Source: Paenibacillus tuaregi | GTDB taxonomy: Bacteria; Bacillota; Bacilli; Paenibacillales; Paenibacillaceae | Direction: 5' to 3' | Length of the DNA: 64,000 nt | Assembly (NCBI RefSeq): GCF_900086655.1 | Contig: NZ_LT575476.1 | Location: 146,503-210,502 of the forward strand | Shown here: in pieces, positions 44,506 to 54,176 of the stretch | Layout: the number at the start of each line of letters is the position of its first letter | Numbering within the stretch: the first letter of the stretch is position 1 | The notes under the pieces: model-generated | Database searches by the model: none | Seen by the model: only the letters and a program-made list of their open reading frames with translations | Told to the model about the DNA's origin: nothing | Position numbers and translations under genes: made by a program

Positions 44506-46287
44506 ATGCTTTTTATCCGCATCATGAATGACATGAAGATGAAGAAGAAGCTTGCATTTACGTTTATTTCAGCAGCCGTACTTCCCCTACTGCTCTGCGG
44601 CCTGCTTCTCATCGGGAAGCTTCGTGAGATTGTGATTAAGGACGCTTTTAAGCAAATCTCCACCAATGTGGAGCGTGTCCAGAAGCGTATGGAAGAATTG
44701 ATCAACGTACCGCTGGATATCTCCTACCGACTAACCAACGACAACCGCATGAAGCGGGTGGCCAGTCAAAAGTACAGCAGCTATGCCGAGGTCGTGAAGA
44801 CGTACCGGGATTACACGGATATTCGCGACTATCTCCAGTTATACAAAGAAATTTCCGGCATCCGCGTCTATGCGGTTAATCCGGGAGCACTTAACAACTG
44901 GGAGTTTATTCAGCCTGACCCAACGATCACTAACATGAGCTGGTACAAGGAGGCCATAGAGCAGAAGGGGCTCGCAGGCTGGAATTTGATTAAGGATGAA
45001 CGCAGCGGTACCGACTATCTTAGTCTGATTCGTTCATTTTCATTGGATTCCTTGGGACGAAAAGGGGTGCTGGTTATCAATGTGAGCAAGCAGCCGCTTA
45101 GCTCCATTCTGGACCAGGAATCGTTCCCTACTTTAATCGTGGATACGAAGAACCGGATTGTGGCTTCCAATGAACCAGGCATGTTCGGAAAGAATCTTTC
45201 AGAGATCCATGCTGATGAAAACATACTTAACGGGCAGGAGGGAAGTTACGATACACTGCTGGGCGGCAAAGCGTCCAAGGTCGTTATCGCCAGGCTGAAT
45301 CCGCAGAACAGCTGGAATGGGCTGCGCATTATTTCTATTTTTTCCGTATCCGAGATTACCCGTGATGCCAATCAGGTCATCCGGCTCGGCATCGTCGTGA
45401 TCACGGCCAGCCTTGTATTTGCAGTTCTGCTGATCTATGCCTCAGCATCGCTGCTGTCCAAGAGGCTCCTCCGCCTGAGCCGGCATATGACCAAGGTGGG
45501 GGCAGGCTCCTGGGATACGTTTCTTCATATCGATGGAAAAGATGAAATCGGCGTGCTGTCCAGGCAGTTTAACGCGCTGGTCAGAAACGTAAACCAGCTG
45601 GTAGATGAGGTCCAGGAGACGAACCGTCAGAAGAGTCTGGTGGAGCAAAGACAGAATGAGATGAAGTTCAAGATGCTGGTAAGTCAAATTAATCCCCATT
45701 TCCTGTTCAACTCGCTGGAATCGATCCGGATGGAGGCCCATATCCGCAGACAGGATGATATTGCTGAGGCGGTATGGCTGCTCAGCAAGCTGCTGCGCAG
45801 CAGTCTGGAGGCGGGCAACGGCAGGATTTCGCTGCGCGAGGAGCTTGAGCGGGTGCGGTGTTATCTTGATATTCAGAAGTTCCGGTACGAAGACCGCTTG
45901 AAGTACCACTTGGAGGCGGATACGAAGCTGGAGGAGCTGTCTGTGCCGCCGATGATTATCCAACCCTTGGTGGAGAATGCGATCATCCATGGCCTGGATA
46001 ACCGGGCGGAAGGTGGTGTCATTGTGGTGGAAGTAAGAGAGATCCGGGAAGGTGTCCGGGTCCGGGTATGTGACAACGGGACAGGGTTCCCGGCTGGCCG
46101 TCTTGCCCAGGTACGGAAGGAGCTTGCCTCACCTGTTAAGCAGCATGAGGACAAGAGCATCGGTCTGCAGAACGTCAACGACCGGCTAGTCTTGCTTTAC
46201 GGGGAATCAAGCGCCTTGGTTATCGAGAGTGAACCTGGCTTCGGAGCTTGCATTATGTTTGTTATTCCAGGAGGTGAGCCCAATTGA
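44506..46287 (+). CDS. YesM-type sensor histidine kinase
   Basis: 593 residues from ATG 44506, with GGGGAGGG before it. A first helix (FTFISAAVLPLLLCGLLLIG), an outer Cache-like sensor (about 40-300), a second helix, HAMP, then His_kinase (QINPHFLFNSLESIRME) with phospho-His and HATPase (NAIIHGL, GIGLQNVNDRL variant IGLQNVN). It probably senses oligosaccharides outside together with the binding protein and phosphorylates the AraC-type regulator next to it. Confidence 0.93.
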   Translation: MLFIRIMNDMKMKKKLAFTFISAAVLPLLLCGLLLIGKLREIVIKDAFKQISTNVERVQKRMEELINVPLDISYRLTNDNRMKRVASQKYSSYAEVVKTYRDYTDIRDYLQLYKEISGIRVYAVNPGALNNWEFIQPDPTITNMSWYKEAIEQKGLAGWNLIKDERSGTDYLSLIRSFSLDSLGRKGVLVINVSKQPLSSILDQESFPTLIVDTKNRIVASNEPGMFGKNLSEIHADENILNGQEGSYDTLLGGKASKVVIARLNPQNSWNGLRIISIFSVSEITRDANQVIRLGIVVITASLVFAVLLIYASASLLSKRLLRLSRHMTKVGAGSWDTFLHIDGKDEIGVLSRQFNALVRNVNQLVDEVQETNRQKSLVEQRQNEMKFKMLVSQINPHFLFNSLESIRMEAHIRRQDDIAEAVWLLSKLLRSSLEAGNGRISLREELERVRCYLDIQKFRYEDRLKYHLEADTKLEELSVPPMIIQPLVENAIIHGLDNRAEGGVIVVEVREIREGVRVRVCDNGTGFPAGRLAQVRKELASPVKQHEDKSIGLQNVNDRLVLLYGESSALVIESEPGFGACIMFVIPGGEPN

Positions 46288-47843
46288 TTAAGGTAGTTAT
46301 TGTGGACGACGAGCCTAAGCTTCGTCAAGGTCTTCAGACTCTGATTCCGTGGGAGCAGCTGGGGTTTACCGTTACAGCCACGGCAGCCAACGGACAAGAA
46401 GCCTTGGAAGTCATTAAGGAGGAAACTCCGGACCTCGCTATTGTCGATATCCGTATGCCGCTAATGGATGGGCTGGAGTTGATTCGGAATCTGACAACCT
46501 CCGGCCATCAGATGCACTTTATTATTCTTAGCGGATATGCCGACTTCGAGTATGCCAAGATGGCCATTAAGTACGGAGTGACAGGATATATTCTGAAACC
46601 TGTGGATACGGAAGAAATGGCAGCCAACTTAAAGCGGGTGCGTGAGCGTATTGAAGAGGAGCGGATGAAGCGGGCGCAGCCATTCGTAGAGGCGGTGAAC
46701 CCGGGTTGGCTGCTGCATCAGCTGCTTGATCCCCAGGAGAAAGCCATAGAACCGGCCAAGCTGGTAAGCATGGCTGAAGAAGCTGGTCTGTTGTGGAGCA
46801 GCTATGAGGTCATTGCCGTTACCCCGCAGGTTCCCGAAGCAGGCCGTGCTGATGCGCTGTACCGGCTTTCAGAGGTGTGGAGACCGCTCATCGAAGGAGA
46901 GTACAGGGGGGCCGTAATCCTCCGTCCCCCCTACGCTATCCTTCTTCTCCAGGAGCCACTGCGCGGGAGGCAGCGGCGGGAGAAGCTGTACCGGGAGCTC
47001 CGGAGCTCGGCGAACGGGCTGCGGTTTACAGCTGCTACCGGAGGAGTGGTGTCTTCGCCTGAAGAAATTTGCCATTCCTATTTAAAAGCTCAGGAATCGA
47101 TTCAACAGGCGTTTTTCGGTGAGAAGGACCGGCTGCTGGGGCCAAACCCTCCGGTGTATCCTTATCCTCTGCCAGAGCCAGACTGGCTGTCTAGTGACGG
47201 CGACACCGAAGAGATAACGGAGCAGATCATCTTCCGCCTGTATTACAGTCTGGATGTTGGAAACCATTCGGGGATACGCCCACTCTTGGACGAGGCGGCA
47301 GCATTCTTCCTAAGACAAGGACAGGATGAGAAGGTTGTCAAGGAATCCTTCTTTTTTCTAACCAACGCGGTCATTCATAAGCTGACCGAAGGCTCACACA
47401 AGAAGTTGATGGGAGCCGAGACCGTGTCCCGTTTCTTGAACGGGATTCTCCAATATGAGGTTCTGGACGATCTCCTGGAAGAGACCCACCGTTTCCTGCT
47501 TGCACTGGCAGAGGACGCCGGGCCGGGAGGCAAGGAGCAGGAGCTGAAGAAGATGATCAGCTTCATCCATAGGCATTACGCCGAGAACCTGAGACTCGAC
47601 ACATTAGCCGGGCTGCTCAACTACAGCACAGCCTATCTGGGGCAGCTGTTCAAGAACAAGACCGGGGAGTACTTCAACACTTATCTGGACAGAGTCCGCA
47701 TTGAGAAGGCCAAGGAGCTGCTGGGTCAGGGGATGAAGGTATACGAAGTGGCCGAGCGTGTCGGCTACACGAACGTGAACTATTTTCACAGCAAATTCAA
47801 AAGGTACGAGGGCCGCTCCCCATCGGATTATAAAAATCCATAA
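46284..47843 (+). CDS. YesN-type AraC response regulator
   Basis: 519 residues, TTG start 46284 overlapping the kinase stop, with AGGAGGTGAG before it. Receiver domain at the start (VDDEPKLRQG, Asp55 in IVDIRMPL, Lys in YILKPVD). A long middle part of the YesN type, then an AraC HTH pair (LRLDTLAGLLNYSTAYLGQLFKNKTGEYFN, VGYTNVNYFHSKFKRYEGRSPSDYK). Likely activates the permease-binding protein-mannanase genes downstream. Confidence 0.94.
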   Translation: MIKVVIVDDEPKLRQGLQTLIPWEQLGFTVTATAANGQEALEVIKEETPDLAIVDIRMPLMDGLELIRNLTTSGHQMHFIILSGYADFEYAKMAIKYGVTGYILKPVDTEEMAANLKRVRERIEEERMKRAQPFVEAVNPGWLLHQLLDPQEKAIEPAKLVSMAEEAGLLWSSYEVIAVTPQVPEAGRADALYRLSEVWRPLIEGEYRGAVILRPPYAILLLQEPLRGRQRREKLYRELRSSANGLRFTAATGGVVSSPEEICHSYLKAQESIQQAFFGEKDRLLGPNPPVYPYPLPEPDWLSSDGDTEEITEQIIFRLYYSLDVGNHSGIRPLLDEAAAFFLRQGQDEKVVKESFFFLTNAVIHKLTEGSHKKLMGAETVSRFLNGILQYEVLDDLLEETHRFLLALAEDAGPGGKEQELKKMISFIHRHYAENLRLDTLAGLLNYSTAYLGQLFKNKTGEYFNTYLDRVRIEKAKELLGQGMKVYEVAERVGYTNVNYFHSKFKRYEGRSPSDYKNP

Positions 47844-47928
47844 TTTCTAGATGATTTTCTCCGAAATCCGTGATATGGGCGGAGCCTTCTCTCTGATCTA
47901 TGATGGAATTCAAGGGAGGGAAGGAATT

Positions 47929-48885
47929 ATGAAAGCGGCAACACTAGAAAGGGAAGGCGCTTACAAAGAGAAAAAGAAGAATGCCTGGAAGGTATTTAAA
48001 AATCAGAAATACCTGTACTTCATGTCCATTCCGTTTGTTCTCTGGGTCTTTGTCTTCCAGTACTTGCCTCTGTGGGGCTGGACAATGGCCTTCCAGAAAT
48101 ATAGACCGGGCGTTAATTTCTTTGATCAGAAATGGGTCGGCTTGGATCATTTCCGCACCTTGTTCCAGGATGGGCATTTCTATCAGGTACTCAGGAACAC
48201 ACTTGCCATGAGCCTCATGGGCCTGGTCGCCGGTTTTATTATACCGGTTGTTTTTGCTCTGCTGCTCAATGAGGTCCGGATTCAGGTTATGAAGCGATTC
48301 GTACAGACCGTATCTTATTTGCCGCATTTTGTATCATGGGTAGTTGCGGCAGGCATTGTCACCAAGATGCTCTCGACGGACGGCGGTGTCGTGAACGATA
48401 TCCTGATGGGCTTGCACATTATTGATAGGCCGATCCAGTTCATGGCCCAGGGGAATTGGTTCTGGGGAATTGTAACCGGTGCCGACATCTGGAAGGAGAC
48501 AGGCTGGAATGCCATTATCTATCTGGCTGCCATCTCCGGTATTGGCCCTGAGCTGTACGAAGCTGCGCGGGTGGATGGTGCCAGCCGGCTCAGACAGATG
48601 TGGCATATCACGCTGCCGGGGATTCGTTCAACCATCATTGTTCTCTTGATTATGTCTATCGGACATCTGCTTGGGACTGGCTTTGAGAAGCAATTCCTGC
48701 TGGGCAATCACATGGTCATCGACTACTCTGAGGTGCTTGATTTGTATGCGCTTAACTATGGTCTTGGGATGGGGCGCTACTCCTTCGGGACGGCAATCAA
48801 TATCTTCAATTCAGTGATCAGCCTAATCCTGTTGTTTGCGGCTAACGGAATTTTTAAGCGTTTTACCAAAGAAAGCATCATGTAG
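47929..48885 (+). CDS. Sugar ABC transporter permease (LplB-like)
   Basis: 318 residues from ATG 47929, after GGGAGGGAAGGAA; the frame from 47851 begins earlier without a site. Six helices and an EAA loop (YEAARVDGASRLRQMWHITLPGIR). Belongs to the LplB/YtcP-type group that uses a shared ATPase such as MsmX, in line with the lack of an ATPase gene here. Confidence 0.93.
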   Translation: MKAATLEREGAYKEKKKNAWKVFKNQKYLYFMSIPFVLWVFVFQYLPLWGWTMAFQKYRPGVNFFDQKWVGLDHFRTLFQDGHFYQVLRNTLAMSLMGLVAGFIIPVVFALLLNEVRIQVMKRFVQTVSYLPHFVSWVVAAGIVTKMLSTDGGVVNDILMGLHIIDRPIQFMAQGNWFWGIVTGADIWKETGWNAIIYLAAISGIGPELYEAARVDGASRLRQMWHITLPGIRSTIIVLLIMSIGHLLGTGFEKQFLLGNHMVIDYSEVLDLYALNYGLGMGRYSFGTAINIFNSVISLILLFAANGIFKRFTKESIM

Positions 48886-48899
48886 GGAGGAAGGATGAT

Positions 48900-49838
48900 A
48901 TGGAGGCTGTCAGAAGCACCAAATCTGTCGGCAGATTAACAAGCAAGCTTAAAGCAAAATCACCACAAGACCGCATCCTGGGGATATTTGTGTATCTTTC
49001 CATGACGGTGGTGACCGTTCTAACCATCTATCCGTTCCTAAACGTGCTGGCGATTTCCTTTAACGATTCGGTGGATACCGTTAGAGGGGGAATTACCATT
49101 TGGCCGAGGGAATTTACCTTCAAAAATTACGAATTGATTTTCAACTACGGGGGGCTGATCACCGGATTTAAGATTTCTGTTCTGCGGACCATCATCGGCA
49201 CCGTGCTGGGCCTAGTCAGCGGCTCGATGCTGGCTTATACGCTAGCACGGAGTGACTTTCAAGCGAGAAGATTTATCTCCGTCTTTCTTGCCGTGACGAT
49301 GTATGTGTCCGGGGGCTTGATTCCGGGGTTCATCCTAATGAAGGATTTGAATCTAATTAATACATTTGCCGTTTACATTCTGCCGGGACTCGTAAGCGCG
49401 TTCAACGTCTTCGTGATCCGTTCCTTTATCGACGGCCTGCCTTATGCCCTGCAAGAGTCGGCTAAGCTGGATGGCGCAAATGACTTTACGATCTACTGGC
49501 GCGTCATTCTGCCTCTGTGTAAACCGGCACTTGCCACCGTGGCGCTGTTCTTGGCAGTGGGACAGTGGAACTCCTGGTTCGACACTTATCTGTTCAATGG
49601 GTCCAATGAATCGTTGACGACCCTGCAATATGAGCTGATGAAAATTCTGCAAAGCACCACGACAAGCGCAACCAATTCCCAGGACGCCGCCAATATGGCC
49701 CAGCGGATGGCACAGGTCTCGCCGGAATCGGTGAAGATGGCCATCACGATTATTGTTACAGTGCCTATTCTTATCGTGTATCCTTTCCTGCAGAAATATT
49801 TCGTTAAAGGCATGACGCTGGGTGCGGTCAAGAGTTAA
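48900..49838 (+). CDS. Sugar ABC transporter permease (YtcP-like)
   Basis: 312 residues, six helices, ATG 48900 after GGGAGGAAGGATG. EAA loop ALQESAKLDGANDFTIYWRVILPL. Second half of the importer channel; 14 bases after the first permease. Confidence 0.93.
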   Translation: MEAVRSTKSVGRLTSKLKAKSPQDRILGIFVYLSMTVVTVLTIYPFLNVLAISFNDSVDTVRGGITIWPREFTFKNYELIFNYGGLITGFKISVLRTIIGTVLGLVSGSMLAYTLARSDFQARRFISVFLAVTMYVSGGLIPGFILMKDLNLINTFAVYILPGLVSAFNVFVIRSFIDGLPYALQESAKLDGANDFTIYWRVILPLCKPALATVALFLAVGQWNSWFDTYLFNGSNESLTTLQYELMKILQSTTTSATNSQDAANMAQRMAQVSPESVKMAITIIVTVPILIVYPFLQKYFVKGMTLGAVKS

Positions 49839-49908
49839 ACGGGTGCAGACAGGTGTATCCACGTATACCGCCTGTATTATACAAATCATTTTCATATGGG
49901 GAGGTCGC

Positions 49909-51615
49909 ATGTTCATGAAATCTAGACGAAAAAGGATGTTTACAGCACTGCTTGTGTCACTGACTTTAGTGGGCGCTCTTGCAGGCTGCGGGGGAAATGA
50001 CAGCTCATCCTCGGGCGAGGGCAATACAGCAAGTGGTAACGGGGACAGCTTAGAGCCCATCACACTCACTTATTTCTCCGAAGACCCCAGTACGAATTGG
50101 AATAATATGAAGGACGAAGTCGGCAAGGTTATCACTCAAAAAACCGGCGTAACCCTGGATGCTGAGTTCGCTGTGGGAGACCCGGTACAGAAAATTTCAT
50201 TAATTGCTGCAACAGGCAATTATCCGGATCTGATCGCCGCCAAGGCGGATGTCGGCAAGCTGGTTGATGCTGGCGCCATCATCGATCTGACGGATCTTAT
50301 CGACAAGCATGCGCCAAACATCAAGAAAATGCTGGGCGATAAGATTGTGCGGGCCAAGTACAGTCTGGATGATCCGGCCATCTATGCCATCCCAACATGG
50401 TCCGCCGTTGATGAGAAGAAGATCAAGGCTGACGAAGGCTTCGAGCTCCAGCACCGTGTTGTTAAGGAAGCGGGATATCCGGAGATTCGCACGGTACAGG
50501 ATTATGAAAAAGTGATTAAAGATTATATCACCAAGCATCCGACAGACGAGAACGGGAACAAGAATATCGGTTTGTCCCTGAATGCAGACGATTGGCATAT
50601 GTATCAGGTGACGAACTCGGCATTCCTGACAACCGGGGGCCCCAACGACGGGGAATACTACATTGATCAGAATACACACCAGGCTACCTACCATTTCCGT
50701 CGTCCGGAAGAAAAGGATTACTTCCGCTGGCTGAACCACATGAATGCGGAGGGTCTGCTTGATCCGGAGAGCTTCGTGCAAAAGACGGACCAGTTTAAGG
50801 CAAAGATAGCCTCAGGCAGGGTGCTGGGCCTGGCAGACCCGGAATGGGACTATGGCGACGGGCAGAATGCGCTGAAAGCGGCCGGCAAATTCGACCAGAC
50901 CTACGGTCACTATCCGGTCACAATGAGCAAGGAGTATAAGGATACGAGCTTTTGGCCGGCCGGCTTCGACGGAGGGTATGGAATCTCGATCTCCAGCAAG
51001 TGTAAGGACCCGGTACGCGCGATCAAGTTCCTTGACTTCCTGGCATCAGAAGAAGGGCAGATCCTGAACAACTGGGGAATTGAAGGAAAGCACTACACCG
51101 TAGAGAATGGCAAGCGGAAGATCATTCCCGCTGTGCAGGAGCGGATGGACAACGACAATGCGGCGTTCACCAAAGAGTCCGGTATGGGCTTGTACTGGAA
51201 CATGATGGTCCATTATGGCGATGGCATCAAGGACTCGACTGGCAACTATTTCACCCGCAACTATCCGGAAATGCTGACTGCAACCTACAACAAGGCGGAG
51301 AAGGAAACCTTGAAGGCCTATAAGGCGGAGCATTGGAAGGATCTGTTCCCTAAAGAGGAAGAATTCAAGCCGAGAGCTTATGGAGCGGCTTACACGATGT
51401 CTCTGCCTAACGACGACCCTGCCGTTATTCTGGGTGCTAAGATGAAGGATATTACTTGGAAGCGTATTCCAGAGGCGGTTATGGCCAAGCCAGAGAACTT
51501 TGACAAGATATGGGATGCGTACATGGCAGAGCTGGATAAGGCCGGAGTTAAAGATATGGAAGAGGCTTACACGAAGCATATTCAAAACCGGATCAAGCTG
51601 TGGTCCACTAACTGA
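49909..51615 (+). CDS. Oligosaccharide-binding lipoprotein
   Basis: 568 residues from ATG 49909 with GGGGAGG five bases before. Lipobox LAGC gives a lipid-anchored Cys after a signal peptide. The mature part begins with a Ser/Gly-rich linker and then a large solute-binding fold of the LipO/YtcQ type (TLTYFSEDPSTNWNNMKDEVGKVITQKTGV). It would capture mannan-type oligosaccharides for the two permeases before it. Confidence 0.92.
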   Translation: MFMKSRRKRMFTALLVSLTLVGALAGCGGNDSSSSGEGNTASGNGDSLEPITLTYFSEDPSTNWNNMKDEVGKVITQKTGVTLDAEFAVGDPVQKISLIAATGNYPDLIAAKADVGKLVDAGAIIDLTDLIDKHAPNIKKMLGDKIVRAKYSLDDPAIYAIPTWSAVDEKKIKADEGFELQHRVVKEAGYPEIRTVQDYEKVIKDYITKHPTDENGNKNIGLSLNADDWHMYQVTNSAFLTTGGPNDGEYYIDQNTHQATYHFRRPEEKDYFRWLNHMNAEGLLDPESFVQKTDQFKAKIASGRVLGLADPEWDYGDGQNALKAAGKFDQTYGHYPVTMSKEYKDTSFWPAGFDGGYGISISSKCKDPVRAIKFLDFLASEEGQILNNWGIEGKHYTVENGKRKIIPAVQERMDNDNAAFTKESGMGLYWNMMVHYGDGIKDSTGNYFTRNYPEMLTATYNKAEKETLKAYKAEHWKDLFPKEEEFKPRAYGAAYTMSLPNDDPAVILGAKMKDITWKRIPEAVMAKPENFDKIWDAYMAELDKAGVKDMEEAYTKHIQNRIKLWSTN

Positions 51616-51719
51616 GAAATAAGTTCATAACAAGAACAGCGCCGGTTTATTTGGCTATGATCATCGACATGGCAAGCAGAGACTAGAAACAGATTTTCAA
51701 CGGCGGCTTGTTACCGGCC

Positions 51720-51964
51720 TTCGGCTGGCAGCAGGCCGCCAGGTTTATCTTAAAGACCAACCTAAATCCGGTTTACCAGTTCGGGTTGATCTTTCGGTAA
51801 GTTGGCCGGAGACAATTTAAAAGCGAAAAAATGAAAGCGGTATCAATAAAGGAGGTGGTGTGACGAAACAAGAGGATTTGAACCTATGCCTAAAAGTTAG
51901 GGAGCAGCAAAGACTGGTACTTCGTAGGGAGACCAACCATGAAAGGGGAGGAATAAAATTTTGA
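51720..51964 (+). promoter_or_regulatory. Structured leader and small ORF before the mannanase
   Basis: The 345-base gap after the binding protein holds nested dyads (AGGTT..TCTTAAAGA..AACCT at 51751, then CAACC...GGGTTG to 51788). AAAGGAGGTGGT then precedes a GTG (51860) opening a 34-codon frame that ends at TGA 51962-51964, overlapping the TTG start of the mannanase. Nothing in it matches a known family. It could be a coupled leader peptide. Confidence 0.4.
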
Positions 51965-53664
51965 AGAGAACAAGCGTCCTGTTAATCATTATTTCATTAT
52001 TGTTAGCGATCGTTCCGATGTCCGCATCAGCGAAGAGCTCACGGATTTTCGAGGCAGAGAGCGGTACTTTAACCGGTACAGCTGCAGCTAAAGATACGCA
52101 GGGATACTCCGGCACCGGATATGTAACCAGCTTCGACAATGACGGAGATTCTTTAGCGGTAGCCGTGTCGGTTCCGAGTGCCGGTTTGTATCAAATCACG
52201 ATCCGCTATCATTCTCCGTACGGATACAAGCAAGCGTATCTGTTCGTTAACGGCACAGCGGCGGGGAGTGTTGATTTTGAGCAAACTACAGGCTTTACCG
52301 AGATGGCAGTGACCAAGGCACTGCTGAACAAAGGAACAAATACAATCCGGCTCGATAAGGGATGGGGCATGTATGAAATCGACTACTTTGCCATTGAGCC
52401 GGCTGCTGCTCCGGCCGCTCATCAAGTATCCAAAGCCTTAGTCAATCCTGGGGCTTCTTCGGCGGTGAAGTCGCTCATGAGCTATTTGGTTGACAGCTAC
52501 GGTTCGAAGATCTTGTCAGGACAGCAGGATTACTCCAATGTAGCATGGATACAGAGCAACCTAGGGAAGAAGCCGGCCATGGTTGGATTTGATCTGATGG
52601 ATTACTCGCCATCCCGGGTAGAGCTAGGCGCTGCGACCACCGAGATTGAAAAGGCGATAGATTGGGACCGCCAAGGGGGGATCGTAAGCTTCGTATGGCA
52701 TTGGAACGCGCCGAAGGATCTGATCAATCAGCCTGGTAAAGAGTGGTGGAGGGGATTCTACACCGACTCCACAACCTTCGACATTCAGTATGCGCTGGAT
52801 CACCCGGACTCTGAGGACTACACATTGCTTCTCAGGGATATCGATGCGATAGCCGTTCAGCTGAAGCGGCTGCAGGATGCGAATGTTCCTGTACTCTTCC
52901 GTCCGCTCCACGAAGCGGAGGGAGGCTGGTTCTGGTGGGGGGCCAAGGGAGCAGAGCCCTGCAAGGAGTTATACCGTATCCTTTACGACCGGTTAACCAA
53001 TTATCATCACCTGAACAACCTGATCTGGGTATGGAATTCCATGTCGCCGGATTGGTACCCGGGAGACGATGTGGTGGACATAGTCAGCTACGATTCCTAT
53101 CCTCTTGCGGGGGATTACAGTCCACAGATGGGCAAATACGATCAGCTGATATCGCTTGGAAGAGACCGCAAGCTTGTGGCCATGACGGAGAACGGGGCCA
53201 TTCCGGACCCGGACCTGCTGCCCGTGTATCATGCTGACTGGAGCTGGTTCACGACGTGGGGAGCCTTCGATGGAAATGCGAATTCACTTGATCATCTGAA
53301 GAAGGTCTACAACCATGAGTACGTGGTTACGTTGGATGAGCTGCCAAACATCAAAACCTACGATCTTGGGGTGAAAACAGCTCCGGCGGCTCCGACCGGC
53401 CTGAAGGCAGTCGCAGGCAATGGGCAGGTTACACTCAAGTGGAGCGAGACAAGCGGAGCGGAGAGTTACACCGTGAAGCGGGCCGCGAAGAGTGCCGGTC
53501 CATACACAACCATAGCATGGAACCTGCGGACACCGGGCTTTACGGACAAAGGTCTGGAGAACGGCAAGCACTACTACTATGTTGTGACTGCGGAGAACAG
53601 ATTAGGGGCAAGCCCGGATTCGGCACCGGTTAAAGTGAAGCCCGTCAAGGTTCGTGGCAGATAA
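51961..53664 (+). CDS. Beta-mannanase, CBM-GH26-FN3
   Basis: 567 residues, TTG start with GGGGAGG nine bases before. Signal peptide to about residue 25 (VPMSASA). Residues 28-145 form a CBM35/CBM6-like mannan-binding domain (RIFEAESGTLTGTAAA, WGMYEIDYFAIE). GH26 barrel at about 150-470, with acid/base Glu318 (FRPLHEAEGGWFWWG) and nucleophile Glu410 (AMTENGAI). FN3 module at the end (APTGLKAVAGNGQVTLKW). It cleaves beta-1,4-mannan outside the cell. Confidence 0.96.
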   Translation: MKRTSVLLIIISLLLAIVPMSASAKSSRIFEAESGTLTGTAAAKDTQGYSGTGYVTSFDNDGDSLAVAVSVPSAGLYQITIRYHSPYGYKQAYLFVNGTAAGSVDFEQTTGFTEMAVTKALLNKGTNTIRLDKGWGMYEIDYFAIEPAAAPAAHQVSKALVNPGASSAVKSLMSYLVDSYGSKILSGQQDYSNVAWIQSNLGKKPAMVGFDLMDYSPSRVELGAATTEIEKAIDWDRQGGIVSFVWHWNAPKDLINQPGKEWWRGFYTDSTTFDIQYALDHPDSEDYTLLLRDIDAIAVQLKRLQDANVPVLFRPLHEAEGGWFWWGAKGAEPCKELYRILYDRLTNYHHLNNLIWVWNSMSPDWYPGDDVVDIVSYDSYPLAGDYSPQMGKYDQLISLGRDRKLVAMTENGAIPDPDLLPVYHADWSWFTTWGAFDGNANSLDHLKKVYNHEYVVTLDELPNIKTYDLGVKTAPAAPTGLKAVAGNGQVTLKWSETSGAESYTVKRAAKSAGPYTTIAWNLRTPGFTDKGLENGKHYYYVVTAENRLGASPDSAPVKVKPVKVRGR

Positions 53665-53831
53665 ACCGGCGGAGCAGCTTAGGGCAGATGATACACATGC
53701 TCAACGGTTCTGATTCAGCGACAATTTCCGGAACATAACATATGCTGCATTCCGAACAACACAATGAAGACCAGATCAGACAACTATTAAAGCTGACTAA
53801 ATTAATTGTGGGATTCTAATACACATCATCG

Positions 53832-53877
53832 AAGAACCGCCCTTTCCCATGTGGAAAGAGCGGTTCTTGTCTTCTTG
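53832..53877. terminator. Bidirectional terminator
   Basis: AAGAACCGC and CTTTCC pair with GGAAAG and GCGGTTCTT; T-rich on both strands. Between the mannanase and barstar genes. Confidence 0.85.
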
Positions 53878-54150
53878 TTATTCAACTAACAATTGAAAGC
53901 CTGGAATTTCCTCTTCAGCATCTTTAAAAAGCTGAAGCACAAGCTGGCTGTACTCCCCCAGCTTCTTCTCGCTTTCCTCAAAATGCACCCACCGGATGGT
54001 TACGGGCATGTTCACCCACCCGGTTAAGCAATCCCACAAAGCGTCCAGATTATTACCATAATGACTGGGCAGTTCTAGCTCTTCTCTCAAAGCCGCATGC
54101 AGCTCTTCGCGGGTATGTAGTTGGCTGCCATCCAAAGTAATGCTGTGCAT
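53878..54150 (-). CDS. Barstar-family ribonuclease inhibitor
   Basis: 90 residues from ATG 54150, with GGAGGAG before it. ITLDGSQLHTREELHAALREELELPSHYGNNLDALWDCLTGWV is the full barstar core, including the helix that plugs the barnase active site and the YGxNLDALWDCLTG signature with the key Asp residues. It is cytosolic and protects the cell from the barnase gene just upstream. Confidence 0.94.
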   Translation of the reverse strand: MHSITLDGSQLHTREELHAALREELELPSHYGNNLDALWDCLTGWVNMPVTIRWVHFEESEKKLGEYSQLVLQLFKDAEEEIPGFQLLVE

Positions 54151-54176
54151 AGGAACTCCTCCACTTCTCCTCAGCA

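Noticed and set aside
53742-53820. 25-codon frame after the mannanase
   Set aside because: No ribosome site and too short; no other support.
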